A stretch of 64,000 bases of DNA from Methylococcaceae bacterium (lineage in GTDB: Bacteria; Pseudomonadota; Gammaproteobacteria; Methylococcales; Methylomonadaceae). This document shows, in pieces, positions 28,843 to 39,220 of the stretch (position 1 is the first letter of the stretch; the number at the start of each line of letters is the position of its first letter). The translations under genes were made by a program, and so were the position numbers. The notes under the pieces were generated by a model. That model was given only the letters and a program-made list of their open reading frames with translations, ran no database searches and had not been told where the DNA came from. The DNA lies in NCBI GenBank assembly GCA_016715325.1, contig JADKAL010000007.1, positions 1 to 64,000 of the forward strand. Direction: 5' to 3'.

Positions 28843-29820
28843 CTAAGATAACCGAACTCTTGGATCGACAAGCGTATAGGAAATATCGGTCAATAACAGC
28901 CCGATTACATATAAAACCGAACCCAAAAAGACCATTGCACGGACGATCGCGAAATCCTGGCTGTTGATGGCGTCGATGGTATAACTGCCGAGTCCCGGAA
29001 TACTGAAAAACGATTCCATAATCAAACTACCCATAAACAGTGTTGGCAACACGACGACAACACCGGTCAAGATCGGGATCATAGCATTGGGCAAAACGTG
29101 GCGAAACAGGGTTTGGGTTTCGGTCAAGCCTTTTGAACGAGCGGTCCGGACATAATCTTTGCCGACTTCTTCCAGGAATAAGGTTCGGTACCAGCGCACG
29201 CCGGAGCCGAGCCCGGAAAATACGCCGATTAAAACGGGCAGAATTATGAATTTGATGGCGGCGGTGCCGTCGTCGAAACCGGAAATCGGCACCAAGCGCA
29301 ATACTTTAGCAATCACAAACTGACCGCCGATAATATAAAAGAGGGAAGAAACCGACATCAGAATGACGCATAACACCATACCGCCTAACTCCAATTTACT
29401 TCCCCTAAACAGTACAACCATTAATGCAACGCAGATATCGGTTATCAAACCGATTGCCAAGGTGGGGAAGGCAACCCATAAGCTTGGCCAGGCACGTTCT
29501 TTAATATCCGCACCGATATTCCGCCCGCTGTCGGAGGTGCCGAAGCGGAAAAGAAATAGTCCAACCGATTTTTGATAAAAAATCGTATTTGTTAGTTTTT
29601 CCTGTCCTTGGGATTGATCGTTCCATAGCAGCGGCACGTCATAACCATGTTGATGCTTCCAGTTCTCGATGGCTTGTTGGGTCACATGCTTTTGCCCAAG
29701 TTGCATACGGGCCATGTCGTCCGGGCTGTTAATGATAAAAAACAGCACGAACGTCAGGATATTCACCCCGATTAAAATGGGAATGGCATATAACAAACGC
29801 CTGATAATGTAACTGATCAT
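28843..29820 (-). CDS. yejB: Peptide-type ABC transporter permease (YejB/DppB family)
   Basis: A 325-residue inner-membrane permease with about six helices, opening MISYIIRRLLYAIPILIGVN, typical of DppB/YejB proteins. The EAA-type loop is VRTARSKGLTETQTLFRHVLPNAMIP. The start overlaps the stop of the binding-protein gene (ATGA), so the two are coupled. The matching second permease and ATPase genes are not downstream; the repeat at 28.7 kb follows instead. Confidence 0.85.
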   Translation of the reverse strand: MISYIIRRLLYAIPILIGVNILTFVLFFIINSPDDMARMQLGQKHVTQQAIENWKHQHGYDVPLLWNDQSQGQEKLTNTIFYQKSVGLFLFRFGTSDSGRNIGADIKERAWPSLWVAFPTLAIGLITDICVALMVVLFRGSKLELGGMVLCVILMSVSSLFYIIGGQFVIAKVLRLVPISGFDDGTAAIKFIILPVLIGVFSGLGSGVRWYRTLFLEEVGKDYVRTARSKGLTETQTLFRHVLPNAMIPILTGVVVVLPTLFMGSLIMESFFSIPGLGSYTIDAINSQDFAIVRAMVFLGSVLYVIGLLLTDISYTLVDPRVRLS

Positions 29821-31969
29821 TGCAAGGAATTCCGGGTTTGTTTGCGTATTGCAATGACCATAAAGCAAACCAGCATCAAGATCAGCAAACTGCAGAGCAA
29901 CAATGGCCATAGGACTGGCGAATTCCATGCTTGTCGTTGCTGCTCTCTGGAAACGGCGTCAATACGCAGATATTTAAGGGTATTATTCGCAATTACATGC
30001 GGTTTAATATTTTTATACCAGTTATGGAATAAAGAGAATTTCTTGGGATGCAGCCCGAAAATCCAGGGAGCATCGTGACGTACCTGTTCTTGCATTTGCT
30101 GGATGATGTGAAAGCGCTGGTCGATGTTGTCCATATTGCGCATGACTTCAAACAGCCGGTCAAATTCGGGATTTTGATAATTGCTCGCATTTTCCCCACC
30201 GAATTTGACTTTTGAATTGCCGCCGTAAAGTAGGAAAAAAAAGTTTTCCGGGTCGGGATAATCTGCATTCCAGCCCCAAACGAAAATCTGGGCATTGCCG
30301 CCGCGCATTTTTTCCTGGAAGCGGTTGTAATCGGTTGCGCGAATAATCAACTTGATGCCGAGTTTTTCAAACTGCTTCGATACCAGCTCATCCGTGGCCT
30401 GTCGTCAACGCTGGTTGAAGTGCTGTCGAAATAAAGTATTAAGGCTTCATGTGTTTTAGGGTCGATGCCGTTCTCATAACCGGATTCTTTCATCAACTGT
30501 CTGGCGGCTTCAATAGGTTTGCGTTGCGGTTTGTTGTTGATCCAATCGTATATATAAGGATTGATCCCCGATGAGCCTTCTTGATAACCGTAAATACCCG
30601 GAGGCAACACACCTTGTGCCGCCAAGCCGCGTTCGTTCATGAAAATCGATATAAATTCTTCGTAATCAACGGCAATGGAAATCGCTTGCCGTAATTTTCG
30701 CGCCTGTTCGGAAGTGCCGCCGATAGTAGCATCCAACATATTAAAGCCCATGTAGAAACTGGACGTTTCGACCGAGGTTTGTAAGTGGATACCTTTATCA
30801 AGCATGTTCTCAGTCAGCTGTACGCCACTGCTGCCAGTAAACTGCACGGCTTGGTCGAAATTATCGGACGCAATGCCGGAGGCGTCGTAGTAGCCTTGCA
30901 GGAATTTCGACCAGTAAGGGATGGTTTCCTTTTCCAGCATGAAAACAACTTTATCGATAAAGGGAAGCGGTTTACCTGCGTCGACCAATAGCCCTTTGGA
31001 GCCATCTTCCGACTCACCTTCGGTCGGGTACATTTCCTTGTGAAAATGAGGATTCTTCTCCAGGATCATCCGGCGATTGGGATTGTTTTCAGCCAGCCAG
31101 TAAGCGCCGGTGCCGAGTGGATACCAGTCTAGGGTAATGTTTTTATCGGCTAAACCGGGCTGACCGTAAAATACATCGGCTTCCCAAGGCATCGGGGCAA
31201 AAAACGTCATCGCCAGCCAGTATATAAATTGAGGATATTTGCCGTTGATGCGGATCCGGTATTGGTAAGGCGACAAGGCCGTCACGCCGGACATCGGTAC
31301 GTCTTTAATGGCGGTGATCGGCTGCTGTTTGACCTTTTCCGAAAATTCACCGAAACCGACGATGTAATTTTTCATCATTTCAGCAATCGGCGACTGGATT
31401 TTAGGATGCGCCATCCGTTTTATTTCATAGACGTAGTCTTCAGCAACCAGCTCGCGGCTACCGGTTAATGTAAAATCGCTGAGGTTATTGGCCGATGTTA
31501 TCTGCTCGCTCGTTAAATGATGATAGGTATAATCGCCACCATCTGTTTTCGCCAATGCCGGATGCGGCTGGTAACGGATACCGGGTTTGATGGTGATAAG
31601 GTAATCGGTAAACGCAATGTCTTTCGCATCGGCATTTGCAGTTAATAATTCGCCTTGCTTATTGAGATAGCGAATTTCCGGCATTTGTTGTGCGGTCAAG
31701 GGAATCAGCTGATAAGGCCGTTTCAGATAATGATACTGAACGGGCGGCTCGTAAATCTGGGCAATAAAGGCGTATTCGTTTTCGCTATAAGCAACGGCAG
31801 GGTCGAGATGTTTAGGGCGTTCTTCGAAGGATTGGTACAAAATCGACTGATTGTTTTGATCCTTCGGATACGGATTATTTAGTTGGCTCAGGTCGCAGCC
31901 TGACAACAACAAAACGAATAGAAAGATGAGTTTGTACAATGTAATATTCTTGGACAAAAGACTGGACAT
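29817..31969 (-). CDS. yejA: Peptide-type ABC transporter substrate-binding lipoprotein (YejA-like), frameshifted
   Basis: About 717 residues after repair of one base near 30398 (AGGCC probably AGGGCC), joining DDR to ATDELVSKQFEKLGIK. A lipobox (LLSGC) ends the signal peptide. The solute-binding domain of the SBP_bac_5 type includes YEPPVQYHYLKRPYQLIP and LRQAISIAVDYEEFI. A hydrophobic helix (VLWPLLLCSLLILMLVCFMVI) near the C-terminus is unusual for a periplasmic binding protein and would anchor it twice. Start 31969 is the first ATG. Confidence 0.82.
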
Positions 31970-32045
31970 CAATTAACGGGTCGTAGATACTTTCCGCCCT
32001 ATTGTAACAACAAATCTTAATAATAAACGTATCGGGGAGATGACA

Positions 32046-32828
32046 ATGGGTTTTATGCAGGGTAAACGGGTTTTGATTGTAGGTTTGGCGAGTAACCGCT
32101 CGATCGCGTGGGGCATTGCACAAGCCATGCACCGCGAGGGCGCCGAATTGGCGTTTACCTTCCAGAATGAAAAGCTGCAAAGCCGCGTGGAAGAAATGGC
32201 GGAACAATGCAACTCTAAAATCACGCTTGAATGCGATGTCAGCATTGACGAGCATATCGACACCGTATTCGACAAATTGGCGAAACACTGGGACGGCCTG
32301 GATTGCATCGTACATTCGGTTGCGTTTGCACCGCGCGATGCGCTGAACGGCGATTATGTCGACGTTACCACCCGCGAAAATTTCCGGATTGCCCACGATG
32401 TCAGCTCGTACAGTTTTACCGCCTTGGCGAAAGCGGGCAGGGCGATGATGGCAGGGCGCAATGGTTCCTTGCTGACCTTGACCTATCTCGGTGCGGAACG
32501 GGCCATCCCCAACTACAACGTCATGGGCGTCGCCAAAGCCAGCCTGGAAGCCAATGTCCGTTATATGGCGGTAGCCTTAGGACCCGAAGGTACGCGCGTC
32601 AATGCGATTTCAGCCGGCCCCATCCGCACCTTGGCGGCCTCCGGTATTAATGACTTCAAAGCCATGTTGAATAAAGCCGCCGATGCTGCGCCGTTGCGTA
32701 AAAACGTCACCATTGAGGAAGTCGGCAACGCCGCCGCGTTCATGTGTTCCGATTTGGCTTCGGGGATTACCGGGGAAATTACTTATGTTGACTGCGGGTA
32801 TAACATTGCGGGGTTGGCGGCGGTTTGA
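32046..32828 (+). CDS. fabI: Enoyl-[acyl-carrier-protein] reductase FabI
   Basis: A 260-residue NADH-dependent short-chain reductase for the last step of fatty acid elongation. It starts [20 protein letters not shown]; start 32046 is preferred over 32040 because GGGGAG lies 6 bases before it and this matches the family N-terminus. The catalytic Tyr and Lys are in [12 protein letters not shown], with [13 protein letters not shown] following. It is transcribed divergently from the ABC binding-protein gene, with a 76-base shared promoter region. Confidence 0.95.
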   Translation: MGFMQGKRVLIVGLASNRSIAWGIAQAMHREGAELAFTFQNEKLQSRVEEMAEQCNSKITLECDVSIDEHIDTVFDKLAKHWDGLDCIVHSVAFAPRDALNGDYVDVTTRENFRIAHDVSSYSFTALAKAGRAMMAGRNGSLLTLTYLGAERAIPNYNVMGVAKASLEANVRYMAVALGPEGTRVNAISAGPIRTLAASGINDFKAMLNKAADAAPLRKNVTIEEVGNAAAFMCSDLASGITGEITYVDCGYNIAGLAAV

Positions 32829-32930
32829 TTGGTTGAGAGGGCGCGCGCGCAAGTGAACAAACACAAAACAAACTTGCGTGTTGATGGCGATGTAACCATA
32901 CGATTGCGAAAATGCCGTGGATATATTTTC

Positions 32931-33480
32931 ATGCTGAGACAATTACTCGCCGTACTTTTAATCACGTTGTGGGGTACGTCACCCGCGGAAGCTGGTGTCA
33001 CTATTCATTACGAAGGATTTGCCGCCTCTCCGGATGCCGTCCTCAAGATTTTGTCCACTATTGTTGCCTTCGCAGAGAAAAAATGGAAAGTTGAAGATGC
33101 ATCGTCAGCTTATGGTCGACGAGAAAAATCAAGATTACGATGGAAAGGTTACTGGCTTAGTGATTTTTGTTGCAGACAACTGCGAGCCGATACAATTCCA
33201 ATTTGACGACGATCAATTCATGCAGGACTAAGTGAAAAAGCAGTTCGCAGGCGCGGACATATACGTCAAGATCGTACCGCTTTTGAAGTCTCTCCGCCCT
33301 TATTATAAGTCCATGAATGTTTTCGATGAGGGTGGATATTGGGATCTCCAAGACAAAACGGTTCTTGAAAGACACATCGCTAAAATCGATTCGGTGATCG
33401 CAGATATCAAAAAAAAGAATCCAAAAGCGCAAAGTTCACTAAGGAGGGAATCTGGACGAATTGATGATGTAATACAGTAA
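32931..33480 (+). pseudogene. Broken gene for a small exported protein of unknown function
   Basis: A signal peptide (LRQLLAVLLITLWGTSPAEA) starts a reading frame that breaks near GG 33114-33115. Removing one G continues into VDEKNQDYDGKVTGL and NCEPIQFQFDDDQFMQD, then hits TAA at 33229-33231, after which the same frame runs on as VKKQFAGADIYVKIVPLLK to 33480. The intact ancestor would be about 183 residues. I do not recognise the family. Two independent lesions suggest decay, though both could be sequencing errors. A palindromic repeat follows it. Confidence 0.6.
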
Positions 33481-33542
33481 AATAGTTTAGCTTCCAAAAC
33501 TGTAAATCAGTCATCTGGATAACTTTAATATCATATTGATTT

Positions 33543-33619
33543 GGCCTTTTAAAGTCTGAACCGTTCGTGCTGAGCGAGTCGAAGCACAGACCGCCTTTCG
33601 ACAGGCTCAAAACGAACGG
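33543..33619. repeat. Palindromic repeat pair before the acyltransferase gene
   Basis: Direct core CCGTTCGTGCTGAGC...GAGTCGAAG at 33561-33584 and inverted core CTTTCGACAGGCTCA...AACGAACGG at 33595-33619 face each other and can pair. The leading GGCCTTTTAAAGTCTGA (33543-33559) is nearly repeated at 58403 kb-region copy, so the repeated unit extends beyond the core. Confidence 0.75.
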
Positions 33620-33746
33620 AAATAAATACTTCGTAGGGCCGAATCTATAGTATCGCAACTAAGATAAAACGACCATTGAGCGTTGGGTACGATGCGCCCA
33701 GCATTACATTCTAAATATTTTTCATTTAATCTGAACCCACTCAAAA

Positions 33747-34817
33747 ATGAACGTATCAAATTTTGAAAAACCCGTAAATGGACAGAAAAATATTGAAGGC
33801 ATTCAATATCTCAGAGGTCTTGCCGCTTTAATGGTGGTTTTTCATCACTCACGAAATTCATTCGGTGGCGAGCAGTTGCTTCCCGGTTTCGGTTTCACTG
33901 GCGTCGATATTTTTTTTGTCATTAGCGGTTTTGTGATGGCGTATACCACGCAATCCCTCGATCCGAATTATTCCTTAAAAGGCAGGTTGCTGTATTCTTA
34001 TGAATTTATAAGGAAACGTTTAATTCGGATTGTACCGCTTTACTATTTTTGTATTGTTTGGGTTTCCAGAAAAGAGTTGTTTAAAGGCGTAATTCCGAAT
34101 GATTTACTGAAGGATTTATTATTTTTCCCGCATGTTAATTCTCAGTATCCTGCTAAGGTTGCACCGATTGTTATTCAAGGATGGACATTAAATTATGAAA
34201 TGTTGTTTTATATATTATTCGGACTAGGGTTGATATTAGGAAAAATCAGAACATTTTTTGTAATAACCGCTCTTTCGATATTTGTAGTCGTTGGATTGTT
34301 TTTAAATAATGAAGGCTTAATAGCTAAAGATGTTGTATTAGATTTTTATACGCGAGACATAATCTTAGAATTCGGGCTTGGAATATTGGCTCAGAAAATA
34401 CTTTTCAAATGGAATTTATTTCAATTCTCTCGCTCAGTCTGGCTGGTTATAGCGCTATTTGGTTTTATTTTGCTTTATAAGCTTTCCAATATCCAGAATC
34501 CAAGGATCATTTTATCGGGAATACCTGCCTTTATAATTGTGGTTTCTATTACAAGAGCTAGCGTCGATTTCAAATCGTATCTATTAAAACTTCTAGGCGA
34601 CTCTTCTTATTCTATTTATCTGTTTCATTTATCGTCTTTTGGTGCGATAAAGCCGCTTCAAAAGCTTCTGGAATCCAGCGCAAACGATGATAAAACAATC
34701 TTATTATTGGTATTTGCCAGTATTTCCGTCAGTGTTATTTCCGGGGTAATTATTCACGTTTTTATTGAGAAACCTGTTCTTAAAAGATTAAGGTCGATTG
34801 GAAAAATAGCGGTATAA
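33747..34817 (+). CDS. Acyltransferase family 3 (OafA/YrhL-like) membrane protein
   Basis: A 356-residue polytopic protein. The N-terminal IQYLRGLAALMVVFHHS carries the conserved arginine and histidine, followed by GFTGVDIFFVISGFVMAY. About ten membrane helices follow. Family members O-acylate envelope polysaccharides such as O-antigen or exopolysaccharide. There are no glycosyltransferase neighbours, so the substrate cannot be inferred. The DNA is more AT-rich than the flanking fabI and porin genes. Confidence 0.88.
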   Translation: MNVSNFEKPVNGQKNIEGIQYLRGLAALMVVFHHSRNSFGGEQLLPGFGFTGVDIFFVISGFVMAYTTQSLDPNYSLKGRLLYSYEFIRKRLIRIVPLYYFCIVWVSRKELFKGVIPNDLLKDLLFFPHVNSQYPAKVAPIVIQGWTLNYEMLFYILFGLGLILGKIRTFFVITALSIFVVVGLFLNNEGLIAKDVVLDFYTRDIILEFGLGILAQKILFKWNLFQFSRSVWLVIALFGFILLYKLSNIQNPRIILSGIPAFIIVVSITRASVDFKSYLLKLLGDSSYSIYLFHLSSFGAIKPLQKLLESSANDDKTILLLVFASISVSVISGVIIHVFIEKPVLKRLRSIGKIAV

Positions 34818-34950
34818 ATTGAATCTGCTCTTTTATTTCAATTATTTTATGTTTATTTTGGTTTTAAATTAATGCTTTGTAAGCTTATGGTATAACTTTT
34901 ATCGATTTTTTATTCGCTGGTAGCGAATTTAAGTAAACAAGGAAATTTCA

Positions 34951-36390
34951 ATGCAACATTCAAATAAAACAATAATAATTTCCCTTGCGTTGGGAATTGG
35001 ATTTATCAATGCGGCGTCTGCACTAGAACTTTATGAAGATACCGTTACAAACCAGGTATTTACTAAACCGGGTCCTAACCGTATCAAGCTGGGTTCTTAC
35101 GAAAAAGTCGATGAAAAAATAACTTCGCAATCTATTGGAACTGGCAAACAAGAGGCTTTAAGGCCGAATAACAGTTCCACCAGTTCCCAAGAAATTCAAA
35201 CGGTTGATAATAAGGCTGAACACCTTCCAGAGAAAATGGAACCTGCTAAGCCAAAGGAAAAAAACAATCTCCCAGCTGGCGTCAGTTACGGTAAAAACGG
35301 TTTCGAATTTAAAACCGACGACGGCAAATTTTCTATCGCTCTCCAAAATAGAATGCAATTTCGCTATGCCATGCCGTTCGATAGGGATCCGCGTTCCATC
35401 GACGATTTAGAAAAGCCGGACAGCAGTTCATTTATGATCCGCCGCGCACGGACCAAAATTAAAGGCCATGTGATGTGGTCGTGGCTGAAATATTATTTTC
35501 AGTACGATTGGGCGCAACCCGTCATGCGCGACTTGAATCTCACGGTTGATAAATATCCGTGGGCGAAATTGTGGGTAGGGCGCGGAAAGGTTTTTTACAA
35601 TGACGAACGTGTTTCTTCTTCGGGTAATCAACAATTTGTCAATCGTTCGATTGTAAACGATATTTTTACGGTCGATCGTCAACAAGGGGTGCAGGTATAC
35701 GGAAATCTGTTCCCGGATTCCTGGCACGATGTTAGTTATTATGCCGGAGTGTTCAGCGGTTTAGGCGTAGGGGAGCGCAACAATGACGATGACGATATGA
35801 TGTGGTCGGGACGGTTGCAATGGAATGCGCTAGGCGGTGAAATGCCGTTCACTCAATCCGATGTCGAATATCACGAAAAACCGGCGTTGAATATTGCCGT
35901 GGCGGCCGCAACAAATCGCAGTAAATGTACGGCTTTTGAAACAGCAAACGACAGTTGTCGTGCATTGCCCGGTTATGAGATTGGCGAAAACGGTCAGTAT
36001 CGCTTGAATCAGATGATGGAAGAAGTTCGATTCAAATGGAGAGGCTTATCTATTTTGCATGAAATGCATTGGAAAGATGTCAGAGATAAACTTAACAAAC
36101 AAAATACGAACATGATGGGCGGATTAATACAAGCCGGATTTTTTCCGCATTATTTAGCGGCGATTATTCCGAAAAATCTTGAATTCGCAGGGCGTTATGC
36201 TTTCGTCGATCCGAATCGCGATATCGATAACGATTTACAACAGGAAGCTAGCGGCGTAATGACTTATTTCTTAAACGGTCATTCCAACAAAATTAACTTT
36301 CAAGTAAGTCATCTGATTATCGAAGATCCGATAACAGGATTAAGCGAATCTGACGAACGCTTCTGGGCGCAATGGGATGTAAGCTTTTAA
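34951..36390 (+). CDS. OprP/OprO-type outer membrane porin
   Basis: A 479-residue outer-membrane protein. A signal peptide (IIISLALGIGFINAASA) is followed by a Lys/Glu-rich periplasmic segment to about residue 108, then the barrel starting GVSYGKNGFEFKTDDGKF. FSIALQNRMQFRYA and FMIRRARTKIKGHVM are typical of phosphate-selective porin O/P family members, which in methanotrophs are not necessarily phosphate-specific. A bidirectional terminator follows. AAGGAAATTTC gives the ribosome-binding site. Confidence 0.85.
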   Translation: MQHSNKTIIISLALGIGFINAASALELYEDTVTNQVFTKPGPNRIKLGSYEKVDEKITSQSIGTGKQEALRPNNSSTSSQEIQTVDNKAEHLPEKMEPAKPKEKNNLPAGVSYGKNGFEFKTDDGKFSIALQNRMQFRYAMPFDRDPRSIDDLEKPDSSSFMIRRARTKIKGHVMWSWLKYYFQYDWAQPVMRDLNLTVDKYPWAKLWVGRGKVFYNDERVSSSGNQQFVNRSIVNDIFTVDRQQGVQVYGNLFPDSWHDVSYYAGVFSGLGVGERNNDDDDMMWSGRLQWNALGGEMPFTQSDVEYHEKPALNIAVAAATNRSKCTAFETANDSCRALPGYEIGENGQYRLNQMMEEVRFKWRGLSILHEMHWKDVRDKLNKQNTNMMGGLIQAGFFPHYLAAIIPKNLEFAGRYAFVDPNRDIDNDLQQEASGVMTYFLNGHSNKINFQVSHLIIEDPITGLSESDERFWAQWDVSF

Positions 36391-36425
36391 GGGTATTTAA
36401 AAGTAATTTCTTGGCAGGTTAAACG

Positions 36426-36454
36426 AAAAAAGGGCGGTTAAACCGCCCTTTTTT
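36426..36454. terminator. Bidirectional intrinsic terminator
   Basis: AAAAAAGGGCGGTT and AACCGCCCTTTTTT form a 14-base perfect stem around a single A. A-run and T-run flank both sides, so it can end both the porin gene (plus) and the parvulin gene (minus). Confidence 0.92.
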
Positions 36455-36469
36455 GTGTTTCGAAAACCC

Positions 36470-37474
36470 TTATTTTTTAGCTGGTTCTGCCGGTTTAACC
36501 GCTTCCCCTTTAGCAGGTTCAGGTTCGGCAGGCTTCGCCGCTTCGACCGGGGTTGCGTCTTTAGCAGGTTCTGCAGCCGCCGGTGCAGCAGCATCAGCCG
36601 GAGCCGGTGTTACCGACGGTGGCGTTACCGGTTTCGGTTCTTCTTTCGGCAACATGATCTCTACTTTGGCTTGTTTTCTAAGATTTTCAACCATTGTTTG
36701 AATCTTTTGGCGTTGCAGCATCGGCGTCAACTGGCTTTTAACAGCGTCCAGCGGCGGTGGGGTTTGTTTTCTGGAGTCTTCTAACAAAATAATATGCCAG
36801 CCGAATTGTGTTTTGACCGGCGCTTTGGTGTATTTGCCTTTTTCAAGTTTTGCTACAGCTTCTGAAAACGGTGCAACCATTTGACTTGGATTAAACCAGC
36901 CTAAATCGCCGCCGTTTTGGGATTCTTTGGCATCCAAAGAATGTTTATTCGCTAACGCGGCAAATTTTCCGCCCTTATCCAATTCGGCGATCAATTTTTT
37001 GGCTTCGGCTTCTTCTTTTACCAAGATGTGGCTGGCTTTATATTCCGTACCGCTGCCGCCAACTTGTTTGTCGTATTCGGCTTTTATTTCCGCATCCGTG
37101 ATCGGTGCGGTTTTTAAGTAGTTTTGCAAACTTGCTTGGGTGAGTATGGCTTTTTTGGCGGCTTCAAGTTGTGTAAGTGTTTCCGGCGCTTTATCCAGTT
37201 TTTTTTGTACAGCATCTTGAACAAGTAGTTCACGCTGAATCAGTTCTTCAACCAGCTTTTCTTTCGGGAAAGCCGGTGCTTGGCCTTGACTCCGCTGGGC
37301 GATGTCTTTTTCGAGGTCTTCCAGCGTTTTTTTGCTGATGTATTGGCCGTTAACGCTGGCAATGGCATCTTCTTTTTTTACCGCCGGGCCGGATGAGCCG
37401 GATGTTGCTTGTGGATCGCAAGCTGAAATTATCATGGCGCTTGCTACAGCCATTGGGATCAGTAGTTTATTCAT
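36470..37474 (-). CDS. Parvulin-type peptidylprolyl isomerase lipoprotein
   Basis: A 334-residue periplasmic foldase. The lipobox is MIISAC, so it is membrane anchored. An N-terminal SurA-like helical region (ASVNGQYISKKTLEDLEKD, ELIQRELLVQDAVQ) precedes a parvulin domain at about residues 145-240 (KASHILVKEEAEAKKL, GGDLGWFNPSQMV, FGWHIILLED). The last 60 residues are a Pro/Ala/Lys/Glu-rich low-complexity tail ending EPAKK. It resembles PrsA-like proteins; an exopolysaccharide-linked EpsD role is possible but has no support here. It leads the bolA-yciI-yciB block at its 3' end. Confidence 0.88.
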   Translation of the reverse strand: MNKLLIPMAVASAMIISACDPQATSGSSGPAVKKEDAIASVNGQYISKKTLEDLEKDIAQRSQGQAPAFPKEKLVEELIQRELLVQDAVQKKLDKAPETLTQLEAAKKAILTQASLQNYLKTAPITDAEIKAEYDKQVGGSGTEYKASHILVKEEAEAKKLIAELDKGGKFAALANKHSLDAKESQNGGDLGWFNPSQMVAPFSEAVAKLEKGKYTKAPVKTQFGWHIILLEDSRKQTPPPLDAVKSQLTPMLQRQKIQTMVENLRKQAKVEIMLPKEEPKPVTPPSVTPAPADAAAPAAAEPAKDATPVEAAKPAEPEPAKGEAVKPAEPAKK

Positions 37475-37485
37475 TAATGGTTTCC

Positions 37486-37752
37486 TTATGTGTGTTCTGA
37501 GGGTGAAAGTGCATTGATGCCTAAGGCATGAATTTCTTGCTTCATCATATCGCCTAACGCCTTATAAATTAGTTGGTGGAGTTGTACTAACGATTTTCCG
37601 CTAAAGGAATCGGCAACGATGGTGACATGATAATGTCCGCCGCCGCTTCTGGCTCCGGCGTGACCGGCGTGGGCGGCGCTATGATCTATTATTTCTATTA
37701 ACTGCGGGTTAAACGCTTCGTTTAATAAGCGTTTAATAGTTTCTGACGTCAT
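37486..37752 (-). CDS. bolA: BolA family protein
   Basis: An 88-residue BolA/IbaG-type protein with the KH-like fold. The family histidine lies in [14 protein letters not shown], preceded by the [20 protein letters not shown] segment and followed by [14 protein letters not shown]. BolA proteins work with monothiol glutaredoxins in iron-sulfur handling. It overlaps the YciI-like gene by four bases and is 11 bases from the isomerase gene. Confidence 0.92.
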   Translation of the reverse strand: MTSETIKRLLNEAFNPQLIEIIDHSAAHAGHAGARSGGGHYHVTIVADSFSGKSLVQLHQLIYKALGDMMKQEIHALGINALSPSEHT

Positions 37753-38051
37753 TGAGGGAATACCTTTTTAAAGGGTTTAACGGTTATTTTAGAATAGACT
37801 TTTGCTTCCATGTAAGGGTCGGTATCGGCCCACAATTGCGCATCCTGTAAGCTTTCGAATTCTGCAACGACTAAACTACCGGTAAAGCCTGCTGCTCCGG
37901 GATTCTCACTGTCGATAGCCGGATGCGGACCGGCCAGCACAAGGCGGCCTTCATCTTGAAGTGCTTGCAGTCGTTTTAGATGGGCAGGTCTGGCTGCCGT
38001 GCGTAATTCGAGGCTGTTTGGAACATCTTTACTGATGATGGAGTATAACAT
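37749..38051 (-). CDS. yciI: YciI family protein
   Basis: A 100-residue dimeric alpha-beta barrel protein. [34 protein letters not shown] and [21 protein letters not shown] are typical, including the His and Asp of the proposed active site. Biochemical role unsettled. The yciB-yciI-bolA order is common in Gammaproteobacteria. Confidence 0.92.
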   Translation of the reverse strand: MLYSIISKDVPNSLELRTAARPAHLKRLQALQDEGRLVLAGPHPAIDSENPGAAGFTGSLVVAEFESLQDAQLWADTDPYMEAKVYSKITVKPFKKVFPQ

Positions 38052-38055
38052 CGGG

Positions 38056-38592
38056 TTATTTCTCGGTTTCCGGCAGATATTTGTAAAGATAGATCATTTG
38101 CAACAGAATGAATACAAGCATTAATCCCGGTACACCGAAAGTTTTGAAGGTAACCCAATCGTCGGTACTGAAGTTATACATCACATACACATTTATAAAG
38201 CCGACACTCAGAAAAAATACGCCCCACATTGCATTTAATCGCCGCCAGACAAAATCAGGCAGTGTTAGCGTTTTGGACATCATCCGTTCGACGAATGGTT
38301 TTTTCCCGATGAATTGGCTGCCTAAAAATGCTAAACCGAATAACCATTCAATAATAGATAGCTTCCATTTAATGAATTGTTCGTCATGCAATAAAATTGT
38401 AGCGCCACCCATCACAACTATTAATCCGAGCGTAATCCATTGCATCGTCTCGACTTTTCGATGACGAAACCACGTATAGGAAACCTGAATAATCGTCGCC
38501 ACAATAACAACCGCCGTGGCTACATAGATGTCGTATAGTTTGTAAGCTATAAAAAATAAAATGATTGGGAAAAATTCAAAAAGCTGATTCAT
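38056..38592 (-). CDS. yciB: Inner membrane septation-associated protein YciB (IspZ family)
   Basis: A 178-residue protein with five or six membrane helices: [61 protein letters not shown] and [16 protein letters not shown]. The family supports cell division and envelope integrity in enterics. Start 38592 matches the family N-terminus. It is the first gene of the block, with the promoter in the 300-base gap upstream. Confidence 0.93.
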   Translation of the reverse strand: MNQLFEFFPIILFFIAYKLYDIYVATAVVIVATIIQVSYTWFRHRKVETMQWITLGLIVVMGGATILLHDEQFIKWKLSIIEWLFGLAFLGSQFIGKKPFVERMMSKTLTLPDFVWRRLNAMWGVFFLSVGFINVYVMYNFSTDDWVTFKTFGVPGLMLVFILLQMIYLYKYLPETEK

Positions 38593-38920
38593 AACCGGTT
38601 AGTCGGCAGGATTGTAAAGTAGTTTAGAATGTGCGAATCAACTCGGTTGATTAGTCAAAATCAAAGCGAATTGCAAATGATAGAGTTGAGTTTATTGACA
38701 TGTCATTATGCTTTTATTTTTTTAGGCACTAGGAGTGTTGAATTGCACGATAGTTCATTTTGCTTACTTTAGTTAATGAACAAGTAAAGGGATTAATAAT
38801 AGAACTACATGGCGCATTGTTAACGTTTAAACTTACCTTATTGTAAGTCCATTATCTTTCAATGTACATGTTTTTATTGCTAATTCTGCTAAAATGACGA
38901 TTCATTCAGGAGATTTTACA
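38593..38920. other. Divergent intergenic region between yciB and the DUF1244 gene
   Basis: About 330 AT-rich bases. TTGACA at 38695-38700 is a possible -35 but no well-spaced -10 was found. TTGATTAGTCAAAA at 38648 only half-matches an FNR site. No gene is visible. Confidence 0.45.
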
Positions 38921-39220
38921 GTGGACGATAATATAAAAACCCAGTTGGAAGCGGCTGCATTTAAACGGTTAGTTCATCATTTTCAGACGCATACAGACGT
39001 GCAAAATATCGATTTGATGTTGCTGGCCGATTTCTGCCGAAATTGTTTGGCAAAATGGTATGTCGAAGCCGCGAAAGATCAAGATGTGGAAATAACTTAC
39101 GAACAAGCCAGAGAAATGATCTATGGTATGCCTTATAAAGAATGGCAAACTAAATATCAGCGAGAAGCCACGCCGGAACAGCTTGCCGCGTTTGAGGATA
39201 AAATGAAAGCCAAATTATGA
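38921..39220 (+). CDS. DUF1244 family protein
   Basis: A 99-residue soluble protein of unknown function. The conserved centre is RLVHHFQTHTDVQNIDLM followed by LADFCRNCLAKWY. Start: GTG 38921 has CAGGAG at 8-base spacing and yields MDDNIKTQLEAAAFKRL, the usual family N-terminus; an ATG at 38894 would add nine residues. The stop overlaps the methyltransferase start by four bases. Confidence 0.88.
   Translation: MDDNIKTQLEAAAFKRLVHHFQTHTDVQNIDLMLLADFCRNCLAKWYVEAAKDQDVEITYEQAREMIYGMPYKEWQTKYQREATPEQLAAFEDKMKAKL

Noticed and set aside
33407..33658. Minus-strand frame containing FVLSLSKGGLCFDSLSTNGS
   Set aside because: This is the translation of the palindromic repeat, a known source of false reading frames, not a gene.
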